Shown here piece by piece: positions 7,279-14,314 of a stretch of 24,417 nucleotides of DNA. Each line of letters starts with the position of its first letter. Within the stretch, counting starts at the first letter, position 1. Source of the stretch: Chloroflexota bacterium (GTDB taxonomy: Bacteria; Chloroflexota; Anaerolineae; J102); contig JAADFV010000013.1 of assembly GCA_013152695.1 (NCBI GenBank), positions 1-24,417 of the forward strand. Direction: 5' to 3'. The position numbers were made by a program, and so were the translations under genes. A model generated the notes under the pieces. The model saw only the letters and a list, made by a program, of their open reading frames with translations. It had not been told where the DNA came from and made no database searches.

Positions 7279-7335
7279 CACACCCGTCTTGAGGTGAAAG
7301 GTCTATCAGCAGACCGTTCACCATCGTCGGGTGTG
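7279..7335 (+). promoter_or_regulatory. Nested hairpin in the leader of the hydrolase gene
   Basis: Three stacked helices form one long hairpin: CACACCCG (7279-7286) with CGGGTGTG (7328-7335), GGTGAA (7293-7298) with TTCACC (7317-7322), and GGTCT (7300-7304) with AGACC (7311-7315). They are separated by a 6x5 internal loop and a single A/G mismatch. The ribosome-binding site AGGAG (7345-7349) starts 10 bases after the outer stem. No T-run follows, so it is not a terminator; a protein- or ligand-binding leader element is possible. It matches no riboswitch class I know. Confidence 0.5.
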
Positions 7336-7358
7336 TTCGCGTTTAGGAGTAAGAACGA

Positions 7359-9080
7359 ATGATGCAGCAAAGCTCGCCTTTTCTCATGGGATTCGGCCGA
7401 TTCTTAGAAAGCCGCAAAGTCGGCTTCATACTCAATTTCGTCGTTATCCCCTTGCTGATTCTTCTAGTCCTTGTCCTGCCTCCGATTCAACTGTGGGACC
7501 GGATTCAGAACATCGGACATACGGCCATCACGGCCACTGCCGGAGAATTAAGCGATCCTGACGGTACGCGCGTCATTTTCCCTGCCGATGGCCTGCCCCT
7601 CAGCGGGAGAACGTATGCCCGCCTGGATTCGACCCCACGCGCAGATTTCGAACGTGGCGAGACCAATGATGAGCTGCGCAAAGCGGCAGCAGCACTGCCC
7701 GATTTCTTGCGGCCGCGGAGCCCCATCTATCAGCTCAGTGTGCGCGGTGCTCTCCCCAACCATGTCGTCGTTACCATCCCCATTCCTAACGATTCTCTTC
7801 CTTACGAAACCCTCGATATTTACAATTGGAACGGTGAAGTCTGGGAATGGCTGCCGCATCATATCAATGTCGACGAAGATGTGATCTCGATGGATGTGAA
7901 TGTGGTGCCGTATGCCTTTATGGTGATGCAGACCAGCGCCCAATTACCGGCAGTGAGCGTAGATTTACCTCGCGACAAGACGCTGCCCCCTGAAGCTGTT
8001 CCGGCCACAACTGCTCTCTTCCCCTCGGTCCTGCGTCTGCGCGGCGACGGTAGTGTGGACGGAGCAGAATTCTTGCCTGAAGCTACTACACCTTATCAAG
8101 TTTTCGTCACCAGCCGCAACTACGAGCCCGGAGAAGTGCCCCGCACGGATCTCCTGGCCAACCTGCTTATCGATGTCGAGGGTATGCAAACGATCCAGAT
8201 CAACACCCTGGCCGAGCTTGCTGCCAGCAATCTTTATGCCGGCATCGGCATTGATTACCGCGGTGTCGATCCGCCCCTCCGAGCAGATTTCAGCCAATTT
8301 ATCTTCAAGCTGGCACAACGCCTGCACGAGGATGGCAAGAAACTGGCCGTATTTGTCGATAAACCGGCCCAAGTTTCTGAAGATTCGTGGGAAACTTATG
8401 GTTACGACTGGCGTGCTATCGGCGCCAGTGCCGATATTGTCATCTTACCCGGCTCAGAGAATCCTTTGGATTATGCTCCCGGTGGAGCAGTCGAAGCTAT
8501 GCTCAATTGGGCCGTTGGCGAGATCGATCGCAACAAGCTGCAATTGACACTTCCCGCCCGCACCGTGGAACAGTCCGACAACTACTTCATGTTCCGAGGT
8601 TACGGTGAGGCTCTGGCTCCCTTGACCGGCGAAGTCACAGTCGCCAATGACGTAGTCACGCCGGGCGAGTCCGTTACGGCGAATCTCGAAGCGAAAATCG
8701 TCGCTTCACCTCTGCAATTTGATCCCACTACGGGCATCTCCTGGTATCGCTACCGCGGCCAGAGCGGCGAAGAACGCATTGTCTTTTTGGAAGACGCCAG
8801 CAGTCTGGCCAACAAGGTTACGCTGGCCAAGCGCTTCAATCTCGGTGGCGTGTATGTCGAATCCCTCGAGAGCGATGATATCGACACCAACACCTGGTCG
8901 GTGCTCAGTAGCTATGCTGCCGGCGAGACTCCCTCCCTTTCGGAAGCTCAGCTGGGGGTTGATTGGTCGGTTACTGACGAGGATGGAAACGTCGTAGCCG
9001 AAACCAAGGCTCCTCTCAACGAGCACTCTTGCCCTACCCGCTCAGCCAGGTATGTACTCGTTAGGAGCTGGCTTGAGTGA
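7359..9080 (+). CDS. Membrane-anchored GH18-like protein, N-terminal part of a frameshifted gene
   Basis: The product has one membrane anchor (about residues 22-41), an extracytoplasmic beta-rich region (about 60-265) and a domain resembling GH18 chitinase/spore-hydrolase barrels (about 266-515). The segment YAGIGIDYRG (293-302) sits where GH18 enzymes carry DGxDxDxE. The first two Asp are Ala294 and Gly297, Asp299 remains, and the catalytic Glu is Arg301, so this domain is probably a non-catalytic glycan binder. The last 20 or so residues are out of frame: one surplus base near 9023 (GAG-C-ACT) removes the junction. Without it the chain continues as NETLALPAQPGMYSLGAG into the next reading frame, giving one protein of about 1062 residues. 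Start: ATG-ATG with AGGAG 9 bases upstream. Confidence 0.75.
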   Translation: MMQQSSPFLMGFGRFLESRKVGFILNFVVIPLLILLVLVLPPIQLWDRIQNIGHTAITATAGELSDPDGTRVIFPADGLPLSGRTYARLDSTPRADFERGETNDELRKAAAALPDFLRPRSPIYQLSVRGALPNHVVVTIPIPNDSLPYETLDIYNWNGEVWEWLPHHINVDEDVISMDVNVVPYAFMVMQTSAQLPAVSVDLPRDKTLPPEAVPATTALFPSVLRLRGDGSVDGAEFLPEATTPYQVFVTSRNYEPGEVPRTDLLANLLIDVEGMQTIQINTLAELAASNLYAGIGIDYRGVDPPLRADFSQFIFKLAQRLHEDGKKLAVFVDKPAQVSEDSWETYGYDWRAIGASADIVILPGSENPLDYAPGGAVEAMLNWAVGEIDRNKLQLTLPARTVEQSDNYFMFRGYGEALAPLTGEVTVANDVVTPGESVTANLEAKIVASPLQFDPTTGISWYRYRGQSGEERIVFLEDASSLANKVTLAKRFNLGGVYVESLESDDIDTNTWSVLSSYAAGETPSLSEAQLGVDWSVTDEDGNVVAETKAPLNEHSCPTRSARYVLVRSWLE

Positions 9081-10548
9081 TGGTAAGAGGGTGGTCAGCG
9101 ATCAGGGTTCGGTCAAGGTAATCGTTCCTACCTACACCCCTACCCCCACTCCCACTCCTGAATTTACACCCACACCCGTGCCGACCCCCACTCCTGTGGC
9201 TACGGCTACGCCCACACCTTTACCCTACGCCGTTGCCCGTGCCACCGGCACCACCAACCTGCGTAAAGGTCCGGGCACGGTTTACGATCGTGTGGGCCAA
9301 CTGGCCACCGGTGAGCAACTCAAAATCATCGGTAAGAACAAGGCAGGTACCTGGTGGCAACTGCAAGGCCCGGATGGTGAGCCGGTGTGGATTATTGCCA
9401 GCCGCGTCGAAGCCCTGGGCCCGATAGACGCCATCCAGGTCGCGAAAAATATCCCCGAACCACCGAAACGACCTGTTTCCAGCCCGGCTGGGGGTGGAGC
9501 CGTTCCTGCCGGCGTCGGTTCTTTCGGCTATGGCGTACAGATCCAACCTTACGGCGGTGCCGACATCGCTTTCGCTGCCAATGCCATCAAAGGTCTCGGT
9601 TTCAACTGGGTCAAGTGGCAGGTTCCCTGGAAAGAAATGGAAGGTGCGCCTGGCCAGATCGGCTGGCAGGATGAGCTGGTCAATTACATGAGCGGACAAG
9701 GGCTCAATATCCTCGCCTCCATCGTCAAAGCACCAGACTGGGCCCGCCCTGCCGGCACAGACCTGAGTGTCGAAGGCCCGCCCGCAGACCCCCAAACCTT
9801 CGCCAATTTCCTGGGAGCATATGCTGGCCATTATTGCGGCAAAGTCCAGGCTATCGAAGTCTGGAATGAGCAGAATCTGCATTACGAGTGGGGCAATGAA
9901 CCCCTCGATGCGGCTCGTTACATGCAACTCCTCAAGGTTTCTTATCAAGCGATCAAAGCAGCCTGTCCCCAGATGGTGGTTGTCAGTGGCGCCTTGACAC
10001 CGGCTGGCAACGTCGGTGCCCTGGCCATCGATGACTTCACCTATCTCGAGCAGATGTACCAGAACGGGCTCAAAGATTGGTCGGATGCCATTGGCGTGCA
10101 TCCCAGCGGCTACAACGTTCCGCCCACCATTGGTTGGCAACAGGCTTGCGATTTCATCAATGCGGATGGCGCCAGCTTCCGTGGCCCCTGTGACAATCCC
10201 CATCACTCCTGGTCGGCGCGTTCTACCATCGAAGGTTATCGTAACATCATGGTCAAGTATGGTGATGTCAACAAGCGTCTGTGGCCGACCGAATTCGGCT
10301 GGGCTGCCGGTGGCGCCCTTAACCCCAACTACGGTTATGCCAACGACAACACCTACGAAGAACAGGCCGAATGGACGGTACAATTCTACCAGTTCATGAA
10401 GAGTACTGGCTACGTTGGTCCGGCCATCCTCTGGAACCTGAACTTCGGTATGACCAATCCTGGGACCGAGCTGGCTCAGTGGGGCATCCTCGATGCCAAC
10501 GGCGGACCACGACCGGTTTACAATGCTCTGGCCGCCATGCCTAAATAG
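9052..10548 (+). CDS. SH3b domain and glycoside hydrolase domain, C-terminal part of the frameshifted gene
   Basis: Residues are counted from the ATG at 9052. A Thr-Pro linker (about 27-57) leads to a bacterial SH3 domain (about 60-123; GTTNLRKGPGTVYDRVG and GTWWQL are typical), which commonly binds cell-wall glycans or peptides. A (beta/alpha)8 glycoside hydrolase domain of the GH39/GH5 (clan A) type follows (about 155-498). Glu273 in EVWNEQN fits the acid/base and Glu414 in WPTEFGW the nucleophile of a retaining enzyme. The substrate is not evident; a beta-linked polysaccharide is likely. The ATG at 9052 has no good ribosome-binding site, and in-frame coding sense extends upstream of it (LALPAQPG). 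It is therefore most likely the second half of the preceding gene rather than an independent gene. Confidence 0.8.
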   Translation: MYSLGAGLSDGKRVVSDQGSVKVIVPTYTPTPTPTPEFTPTPVPTPTPVATATPTPLPYAVARATGTTNLRKGPGTVYDRVGQLATGEQLKIIGKNKAGTWWQLQGPDGEPVWIIASRVEALGPIDAIQVAKNIPEPPKRPVSSPAGGGAVPAGVGSFGYGVQIQPYGGADIAFAANAIKGLGFNWVKWQVPWKEMEGAPGQIGWQDELVNYMSGQGLNILASIVKAPDWARPAGTDLSVEGPPADPQTFANFLGAYAGHYCGKVQAIEVWNEQNLHYEWGNEPLDAARYMQLLKVSYQAIKAACPQMVVVSGALTPAGNVGALAIDDFTYLEQMYQNGLKDWSDAIGVHPSGYNVPPTIGWQQACDFINADGASFRGPCDNPHHSWSARSTIEGYRNIMVKYGDVNKRLWPTEFGWAAGGALNPNYGYANDNTYEEQAEWTVQFYQFMKSTGYVGPAILWNLNFGMTNPGTELAQWGILDANGGPRPVYNALAAMPK

Positions 10549-10569
10549 CCCTCTCTCTCAATTCACCTT

Positions 10570-12024
10570 ATGAGTCACAAGCCCAACATGCGCTCGCGCA
10601 ACGCTTTATACTTTCTCACCGGCATGATCAGCACTGGTTTCGTCCTGAGTTTGCTGGTAGGGATGCTGTTGCTGGGGGGATGTCAGTCGTCTACGCCCGA
10701 AGCAACGGCGACCCCCACGAAAACCCCCACTCCCCAGATTATCGAAATCGAAAATACGCCCGTTCCTGCTGCTCCGGCGGCAACGGCAACGGCTCTGCCA
10801 CCAACAGTGGAGAATACGCAAGCGGAAGCTACCAAGGCTGCACCCACGGCGGTTCCAACCGAGGTACCGGCTCCTGCAGCAACAGACGTACCCCCTACCT
10901 CCACTCCTGTCCCCACCGTCGTTCCCTCCACAGAGCTGATCGGGCCGCAATTTGGCGCCCAGGCCTTTTTGTGGTGGCGCCCCGAAACGGCCGAACGCGA
11001 TCTGCGTTTGATGCATGAAGCCGGCTTCCAGTGGGTCAAACAATGGTTCGCCTGGCAGGACATCGAAGGAGCCGGTCGGGGTGAGTACGATTGGACTCGC
11101 ACAGACCGTATCGTCGATCAAGTGCAGGCGGCAGGCCTCAAGCTGCTCGTGCGGGTATCCTCCACCGATGAACATGATTCCTGGATGGGAGCGCCGCCCG
11201 AGAATGCCGATCTCTTCGCCGAGTTTGTCGGCACCATGGCTCAGCGCTATCGTGGCCGTATTCAAGCCTATCAGATATGGAATGAACCCAACCTGGCCCG
11301 CGAGTGGGGCGATAAACCCCCCGATCCGGCCGGTTATGTGCAGCTCTTGGGCAAAGCCTATCGCGCCATCAAGGCACAGGACCCTAACGCTATCGTGATC
11401 ACAGCCGGCATGGCTCCTACTACGGCCGATATCGATATCGCCATGTACGACACCAAGTTCTACACCCAGATGTACGAAGCCATGGGTGGCAATAGCGACG
11501 GTTATTTCGACATGCTTGGCGTGCACGGCGCCGGTTATGCTTCACCCCCCGAGATGGACCCGGGCCTGGTGAGCAGCGATCCGAAGCTCTACAACAACGA
11601 TCCCAGTTCGCCCGAGCGCCTACGCGTCTATTCCTTCCGTCATGTCGAGGATATTCGTCGCATCATGGAGCAGTTTGGCGATACCCAGAAAAAGATCGCA
11701 ATCCTCGAGTTTGGTTGGACCTTCGATAATCGACCTGATAGCCCCTATTATTGGCATGGTGCCGGTGCCGGTATCGACATGTTCGTGCAGGCTGATTACC
11801 TGGTGCGGGCTTATAAATGGGCTGCGGCCAATTGGCCTTGGATTGGGATCATGTCCCTCATCTACATCCCTGATTCAGAATGGACACCGGAGACCGAGCA
11901 GTACTACTGGGCGATCATGGATCCCAGTCCTCCTGGCGAAACGTACTGGCGACCGGCCTTCATTGAACTTTGTATCTACATGAATCAGGTTGAGGGAAAG
12001 ACCTGCAAGTACGATCCCAATTAG
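10570..12024 (+). CDS. Lipoprotein glycoside hydrolase (clan A type)
   Basis: This 484-residue protein begins with a signal peptide ending in the lipobox LLGGC (Cys38), so it should be anchored to the outer face of the membrane. A Thr/Pro/Ala-rich linker (about 40-120) precedes a (beta/alpha)8 hydrolase domain (about 124-484). Glu239 in QIWNEPN fits the acid/base and Glu380 in ILEFGW the nucleophile. The domain is a paralogue of the hydrolase domain of the preceding gene: GFxWVKxxxxWxxxEG, RAIKA and the GVH(G/P)xGY segment recur in the same order. The gap to that gene is 21 bases, so both are probably co-transcribed. They may act together on an extracellular or envelope polysaccharide; the substrate cannot be named. 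The clan A family number (GH39, GH5 or related) is uncertain. Confidence 0.85.
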   Translation: MSHKPNMRSRNALYFLTGMISTGFVLSLLVGMLLLGGCQSSTPEATATPTKTPTPQIIEIENTPVPAAPAATATALPPTVENTQAEATKAAPTAVPTEVPAPAATDVPPTSTPVPTVVPSTELIGPQFGAQAFLWWRPETAERDLRLMHEAGFQWVKQWFAWQDIEGAGRGEYDWTRTDRIVDQVQAAGLKLLVRVSSTDEHDSWMGAPPENADLFAEFVGTMAQRYRGRIQAYQIWNEPNLAREWGDKPPDPAGYVQLLGKAYRAIKAQDPNAIVITAGMAPTTADIDIAMYDTKFYTQMYEAMGGNSDGYFDMLGVHGAGYASPPEMDPGLVSSDPKLYNNDPSSPERLRVYSFRHVEDIRRIMEQFGDTQKKIAILEFGWTFDNRPDSPYYWHGAGAGIDMFVQADYLVRAYKWAAANWPWIGIMSLIYIPDSEWTPETEQYYWAIMDPSPPGETYWRPAFIELCIYMNQVEGKTCKYDPN

Positions 12025-12055
12025 TACTCGATCAAGTTTGTCGTCAAATAAAAGC

Positions 12056-12119
12056 CATTCCCAACGAAGTGAAGGATCTCTGCTTAACAAAACGAGATCC
12101 TTCACTCCGTTCAGAATGA
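12056..12119. repeat. CHSERSE-type dispersed palindromic repeat
   Basis: An imperfect palindrome with a perfect 12-bp core (GTGAAGGATCTC 12069-12080 with GAGATCCTTCAC 12094-12105) and flanks that pair with few mismatches (CATTCCCAACGAA against TTCAGAATG). Translated in reverse it gives CHSERSEGS, the well-known spurious peptide of a repeat spread through many bacterial genomes. It lies after the lipoprotein hydrolase gene and may act as its transcription end or RNA stabiliser. Confidence 0.75.
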
Positions 12120-12179
12120 CAACCGCCCAATCCCATTTGCATAGATACGAGGGCATATGTTGCCACATGGGGCCTGAAC

Positions 12180-12731
12180 ATGAGTTTGGATACTGAGCAC
12201 CTCTGGCGTGAATTTAGCAAGGATTTGCGGGCCTTTATTACGCGCCGGGTGCCCAATGAACAAGATGCCGACGATATTTTGCAAGAAGCCTTCATTAAAA
12301 TTCATAAGCATCTGAACAGCTTGGAGAACGAAGATCGTTTGGCCGCCTGGATCTACCAAATCACGCGCCGTACTATCGCCGACTACTATCGTCGTGCCAA
12401 GCCGGGAGTGCCCTTGCCCCCCGACTGGGAAGAGGCGGCTGCCAGCTCTGGAGAGGGTGAATCTGAAGTGGAAGCGGAGGTCGCCAGCTGGCTCAAACCC
12501 ATGATCGCAGAGCTGCCTCCCAAATATCGCGAAGCCCTGCGACTAACCGAATTTGAGGGGCTCAATCAGAAGCAATTAGCGGCGAAATTAGGATTATCGC
12601 ATTCGGGAGCAAAATCACGGGTTCAGCGAGGGCGTGCCCTCCTGCGAAAGCAAGTTCTGGACTGTTGTCATCTGGAGTTCGATCGCCGGGGTGGTATCAT
12701 TGATTATCAGCCCCTGCATCGAGACGATTGA
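12180..12731 (+). CDS. sigZ: SigZ-like ECF RNA polymerase sigma factor
   Basis: This 183-residue sigma-70 family factor directs RNA polymerase to a special set of promoters. Region 2 spans about residues 8-72 (DADDILQEAFIKIHKHL, AAWIYQITRRTIADYYRR) and region 4 about 108-158 (LPPKYREALRLTEFEGLNQ, then a helix-turn-helix KQLAAKLGLSHSGAKSRVQR). The C-terminal extension LDCCHLEFDRRGGIIDY, with vicinal Cys162-Cys163, is characteristic of the SigZ group. No anti-sigma gene is adjacent. The next gene is arsM, and the Cys pair could sense arsenite or another thiol-binding metal; that is inference. The ribosome-binding site is weak. The gene ends shortly before a strong terminator. Confidence 0.88.
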   Translation: MSLDTEHLWREFSKDLRAFITRRVPNEQDADDILQEAFIKIHKHLNSLENEDRLAAWIYQITRRTIADYYRRAKPGVPLPPDWEEAAASSGEGESEVEAEVASWLKPMIAELPPKYREALRLTEFEGLNQKQLAAKLGLSHSGAKSRVQRGRALLRKQVLDCCHLEFDRRGGIIDYQPLHRDD

Positions 12732-12771
12732 TGTCGGTGAGTCAGGGAAAAGAAGGATTGCGCTTGATCAG

Positions 12772-12803
12772 GATGGCGAGTTTTCAGAAACCGCCATCTT
12801 TTT
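12772..12803 (+). terminator. Intrinsic terminator between sigZ and arsM
   Basis: GATGGCG (12772-12778) and GTTT (80-83) pair with AAAC (12788-12791) and CGCCATC (12792-12798), giving an 11-bp stem with a single bulged A and a 4-base loop, then TTTTT. arsM therefore needs its own promoter or regulated read-through. Confidence 0.85.
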
Positions 12804-12809
12804 GCGTCT

Positions 12810-12853
12810 TTGTACTATGAACTGCCGTCTCTATAAGTGAAACCCCATCACTT
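12810..12853 (+). promoter_or_regulatory. Possible arsM promoter with inverted repeat
   Basis: TTGTAC (12810-12815), 16 bases, TATAAG (12832-12837). The inverted repeat AAGTGA (12835-12840) with TCACTT (12848-12853) overlaps the -10 box and the expected transcription start, a position suited to a repressor. AGGAGA follows at 12855-12860. Confidence 0.45.
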
Positions 12854-12865
12854 TAGGAGACGATC

Positions 12866-13672
12866 ATGAACCCTACAACCCCACCCAACATCAAAGAACG
12901 AGTACGCGAGCGCTACGCTGCCATTGCCAGAGAGAATACATCCTGCTGCGGCGCTCCTGCCGAGCCTACCTCATCCTGTTGCTCATCCGCTGACGAGAAC
13001 GATATCCAGTTTGCCGATTATAGCAGCCTGCAAGCTCAGATTGTGCCTGGTTCCGACCTGGGGCTGGGCTGCGGCACGCCCACCCTCACCGCCAACTTGC
13101 AACCAGGTGATACTGTCCTGGACCTGGGGAGTGGCGCCGGAATCGATGCCTTTCTGGCGGCTCAGAGCGTAGGTCCCCAAGGCCGCGTCATCGGTGTCGA
13201 TATGACACCCGAGATGATCGAGCGGGCGCGGGAAAATGCGCGAAAGGTCGGCCTCGATAATGTGGAATTTCGCTTAGGTGAGATTGAGAATTTGCCTGTG
13301 GCTGACAATAGTATTGATCTCATTCTCTCGAACTGCGTGATCAACCTCGTGTCTGATAAGAGTCGTGTCTTTGCCGAAATGTACCGGGTGCTCAAAGCTG
13401 GTGGCCAGTTTTCCATCTCAGACATGGTAACATTTGGCGAGGTCCCTGCAGAGATACGTGAGGATGTTGCTCTGTGGACAGGTTGCATCGCCGGGGCTCT
13501 GCCACGAGACGAATATCTGAGGTTGCTCCAGGAGGCAGGATTTGAGGATATTCGCGTGGAATCAGAATCAGTGCATGAAACTCCATGGAGCGAAGCGCAG
13601 AGCAGTGCTGCCCCGGATTTTGCCGTAGCCAGCATTACGGTGGTAGGAAAAAAGGTCCCGAAGAATTCATAA
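12866..13672 (+). CDS. arsM: Arsenite methyltransferase
   Basis: This 268-residue cytoplasmic enzyme methylates As(III) with S-adenosylmethionine, giving methylarsenicals and volatile trimethylarsine. The SAM-binding motif DLGSGAGID is at residues 86-94. The arsenic-binding cysteines fit Cys69 (GLGCGTP), Cys157 (SNCVINL) and Cys207 (WTGCIAG); the 50-residue spacing of the last two equals that in characterised ArsM. Two extra Cys pairs near the N-terminus (Cys27-28, Cys38-39) are common in the family. AGGAGA lies 5 bases before the ATG. It follows a SigZ-like sigma factor gene but is separated from it by a terminator. No arsR, arsB or arsC is in the window. Confidence 0.95.
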   Translation: MNPTTPPNIKERVRERYAAIARENTSCCGAPAEPTSSCCSSADENDIQFADYSSLQAQIVPGSDLGLGCGTPTLTANLQPGDTVLDLGSGAGIDAFLAAQSVGPQGRVIGVDMTPEMIERARENARKVGLDNVEFRLGEIENLPVADNSIDLILSNCVINLVSDKSRVFAEMYRVLKAGGQFSISDMVTFGEVPAEIREDVALWTGCIAGALPRDEYLRLLQEAGFEDIRVESESVHETPWSEAQSSAAPDFAVASITVVGKKVPKNS

Positions 13673-13772
13673 CGGTCTGACGGCAAGCTTGCTGGCGCAG
13701 ATACCAATGAAAACAGGACGCAGAAAACGCTGATACACGCAGATTTTCGCAGATCGGCCTGATTTTATTGGG

Positions 13773-13810
13773 CTGCGAGGGCATTGTTATTCTGCGAGGG
13801 CATTGTTATT
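13773..13810. repeat. 19-bp tandem duplication
   Basis: CTGCGAGGGCATTGTTATT occurs twice head to tail (13773-13791 and 13792-13810) without mismatch. It lies in the 642-base gap between arsM and kbl, just after a stretch with repeated CGCAGA motifs (13718-13755). Confidence 0.85.
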
Positions 13811-13827
13811 GCGGAAGGCTTGTGTTG

Positions 13828-13860
13828 AGACCTTCCAGGTCTCCGAGACCTGGAAGGTCT
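13828..13860. repeat. Perfect 15-bp palindrome
   Basis: The 15 bases 13828-13842 are repeated in inverted form at 13846-13860 with only CCG between them (core GACCTTCCAGGTC). This type of GACCTTCCAGGTCT palindrome is, as far as I know, a dispersed element in Chloroflexota and some other bacteria. It would form a very stable hairpin in either transcript. Confidence 0.8.
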
Positions 13861-13945
13861 GTCAGCGGCGAACCTCGCGCGCTGACACCGGACTCAGGAC
13901 TATCCGATTATTTTCGTAATAGCACGATAGGAAAATCACGCTAAA

Positions 13946-14019
13946 ACACGTGCTTTGTGTTGCGATTTTCGTTCGTTAAGGCTAACCAGCCAATGATTTA
14001 CGCAACACGAGGCACGTGT
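13946..14019 (+). repeat. 19-bp foldback element, possible structured RNA
   Basis: Arms 13946-13964 and 14001-14019 are inverted copies with 17 of 19 bases matching. Both mismatches become G-U pairs in the plus-strand RNA, so the stem would be unbroken there but not in the minus strand. A small hairpin GGCT/AGCC (13980-13991) sits in the loop. A competing hairpin, GAAAATC (13931-13937) with GATTTTC (13964-13970), shares the left arm. It matches no family I know. Confidence 0.5.
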
Positions 14020-14045
14020 CTTCGCGTACAAATGGCTTGCTGAGG

Positions 14046-14074
14046 TTGGTCTCTCGGCAGCAACGTGCTATACT
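14046..14074 (+). promoter_or_regulatory. Promoter of kbl
   Basis: TTGGTC (14046-14051), 17 bases, TATACT (14069-14074) with an extended -10 TG. It gives a leader of about 235 bases to kbl. The leader holds a TCCGCC/GGCGGA hairpin (14099-14113) and a GCC/GGC hairpin near 14270-14287, but no riboswitch that I recognise. Confidence 0.6.
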
Positions 14075-14314
14075 GATCTCATCACGTCAACAGTTTTGTC
14101 CGCCTTAGGCGGATTACTTGCTCACTCACTCAATGGAGCGTGCGATGAGCCAGAATGCAGCTGTATATGCAATGAGATATGGGAACGGACAGGAAGGCGT
14201 GAGCGCGGACAAAGGGGTGGGGAGAAGGAGAAGGGCGCGTAATACGAATCACCATCATCTTTTCAGGCCATTGCCTTGGGCAGGCCTTGTTCTACCCTAT
14301 TTTGGGAGGTACCC

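Noticed and set aside
9220..10383. Antisense open frame of 387 codons opposite the SH3b/hydrolase gene
   Set aside because: It mirrors a strongly coding plus-strand frame with recognisable domains, has no ribosome-binding site and no recognisable motif. Similar antisense frames at 10606-11526 and 21470-22369 are rejected for the same reason.
12044..12359. Minus-strand frames over the palindrome and the start of sigZ
   Set aside because: They translate the dispersed repeat (CHSERSE peptide) and the reverse of sigZ.
13773..13860. CRISPR-like repeats
   Set aside because: Only two tandem copies without spacers, next to an unrelated palindrome; no cas genes nearby.
14081..14314. Glycine riboswitch or T-box in the kbl leader
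   Set aside because: The conserved cores of these elements are not present; only two short hairpins were found.
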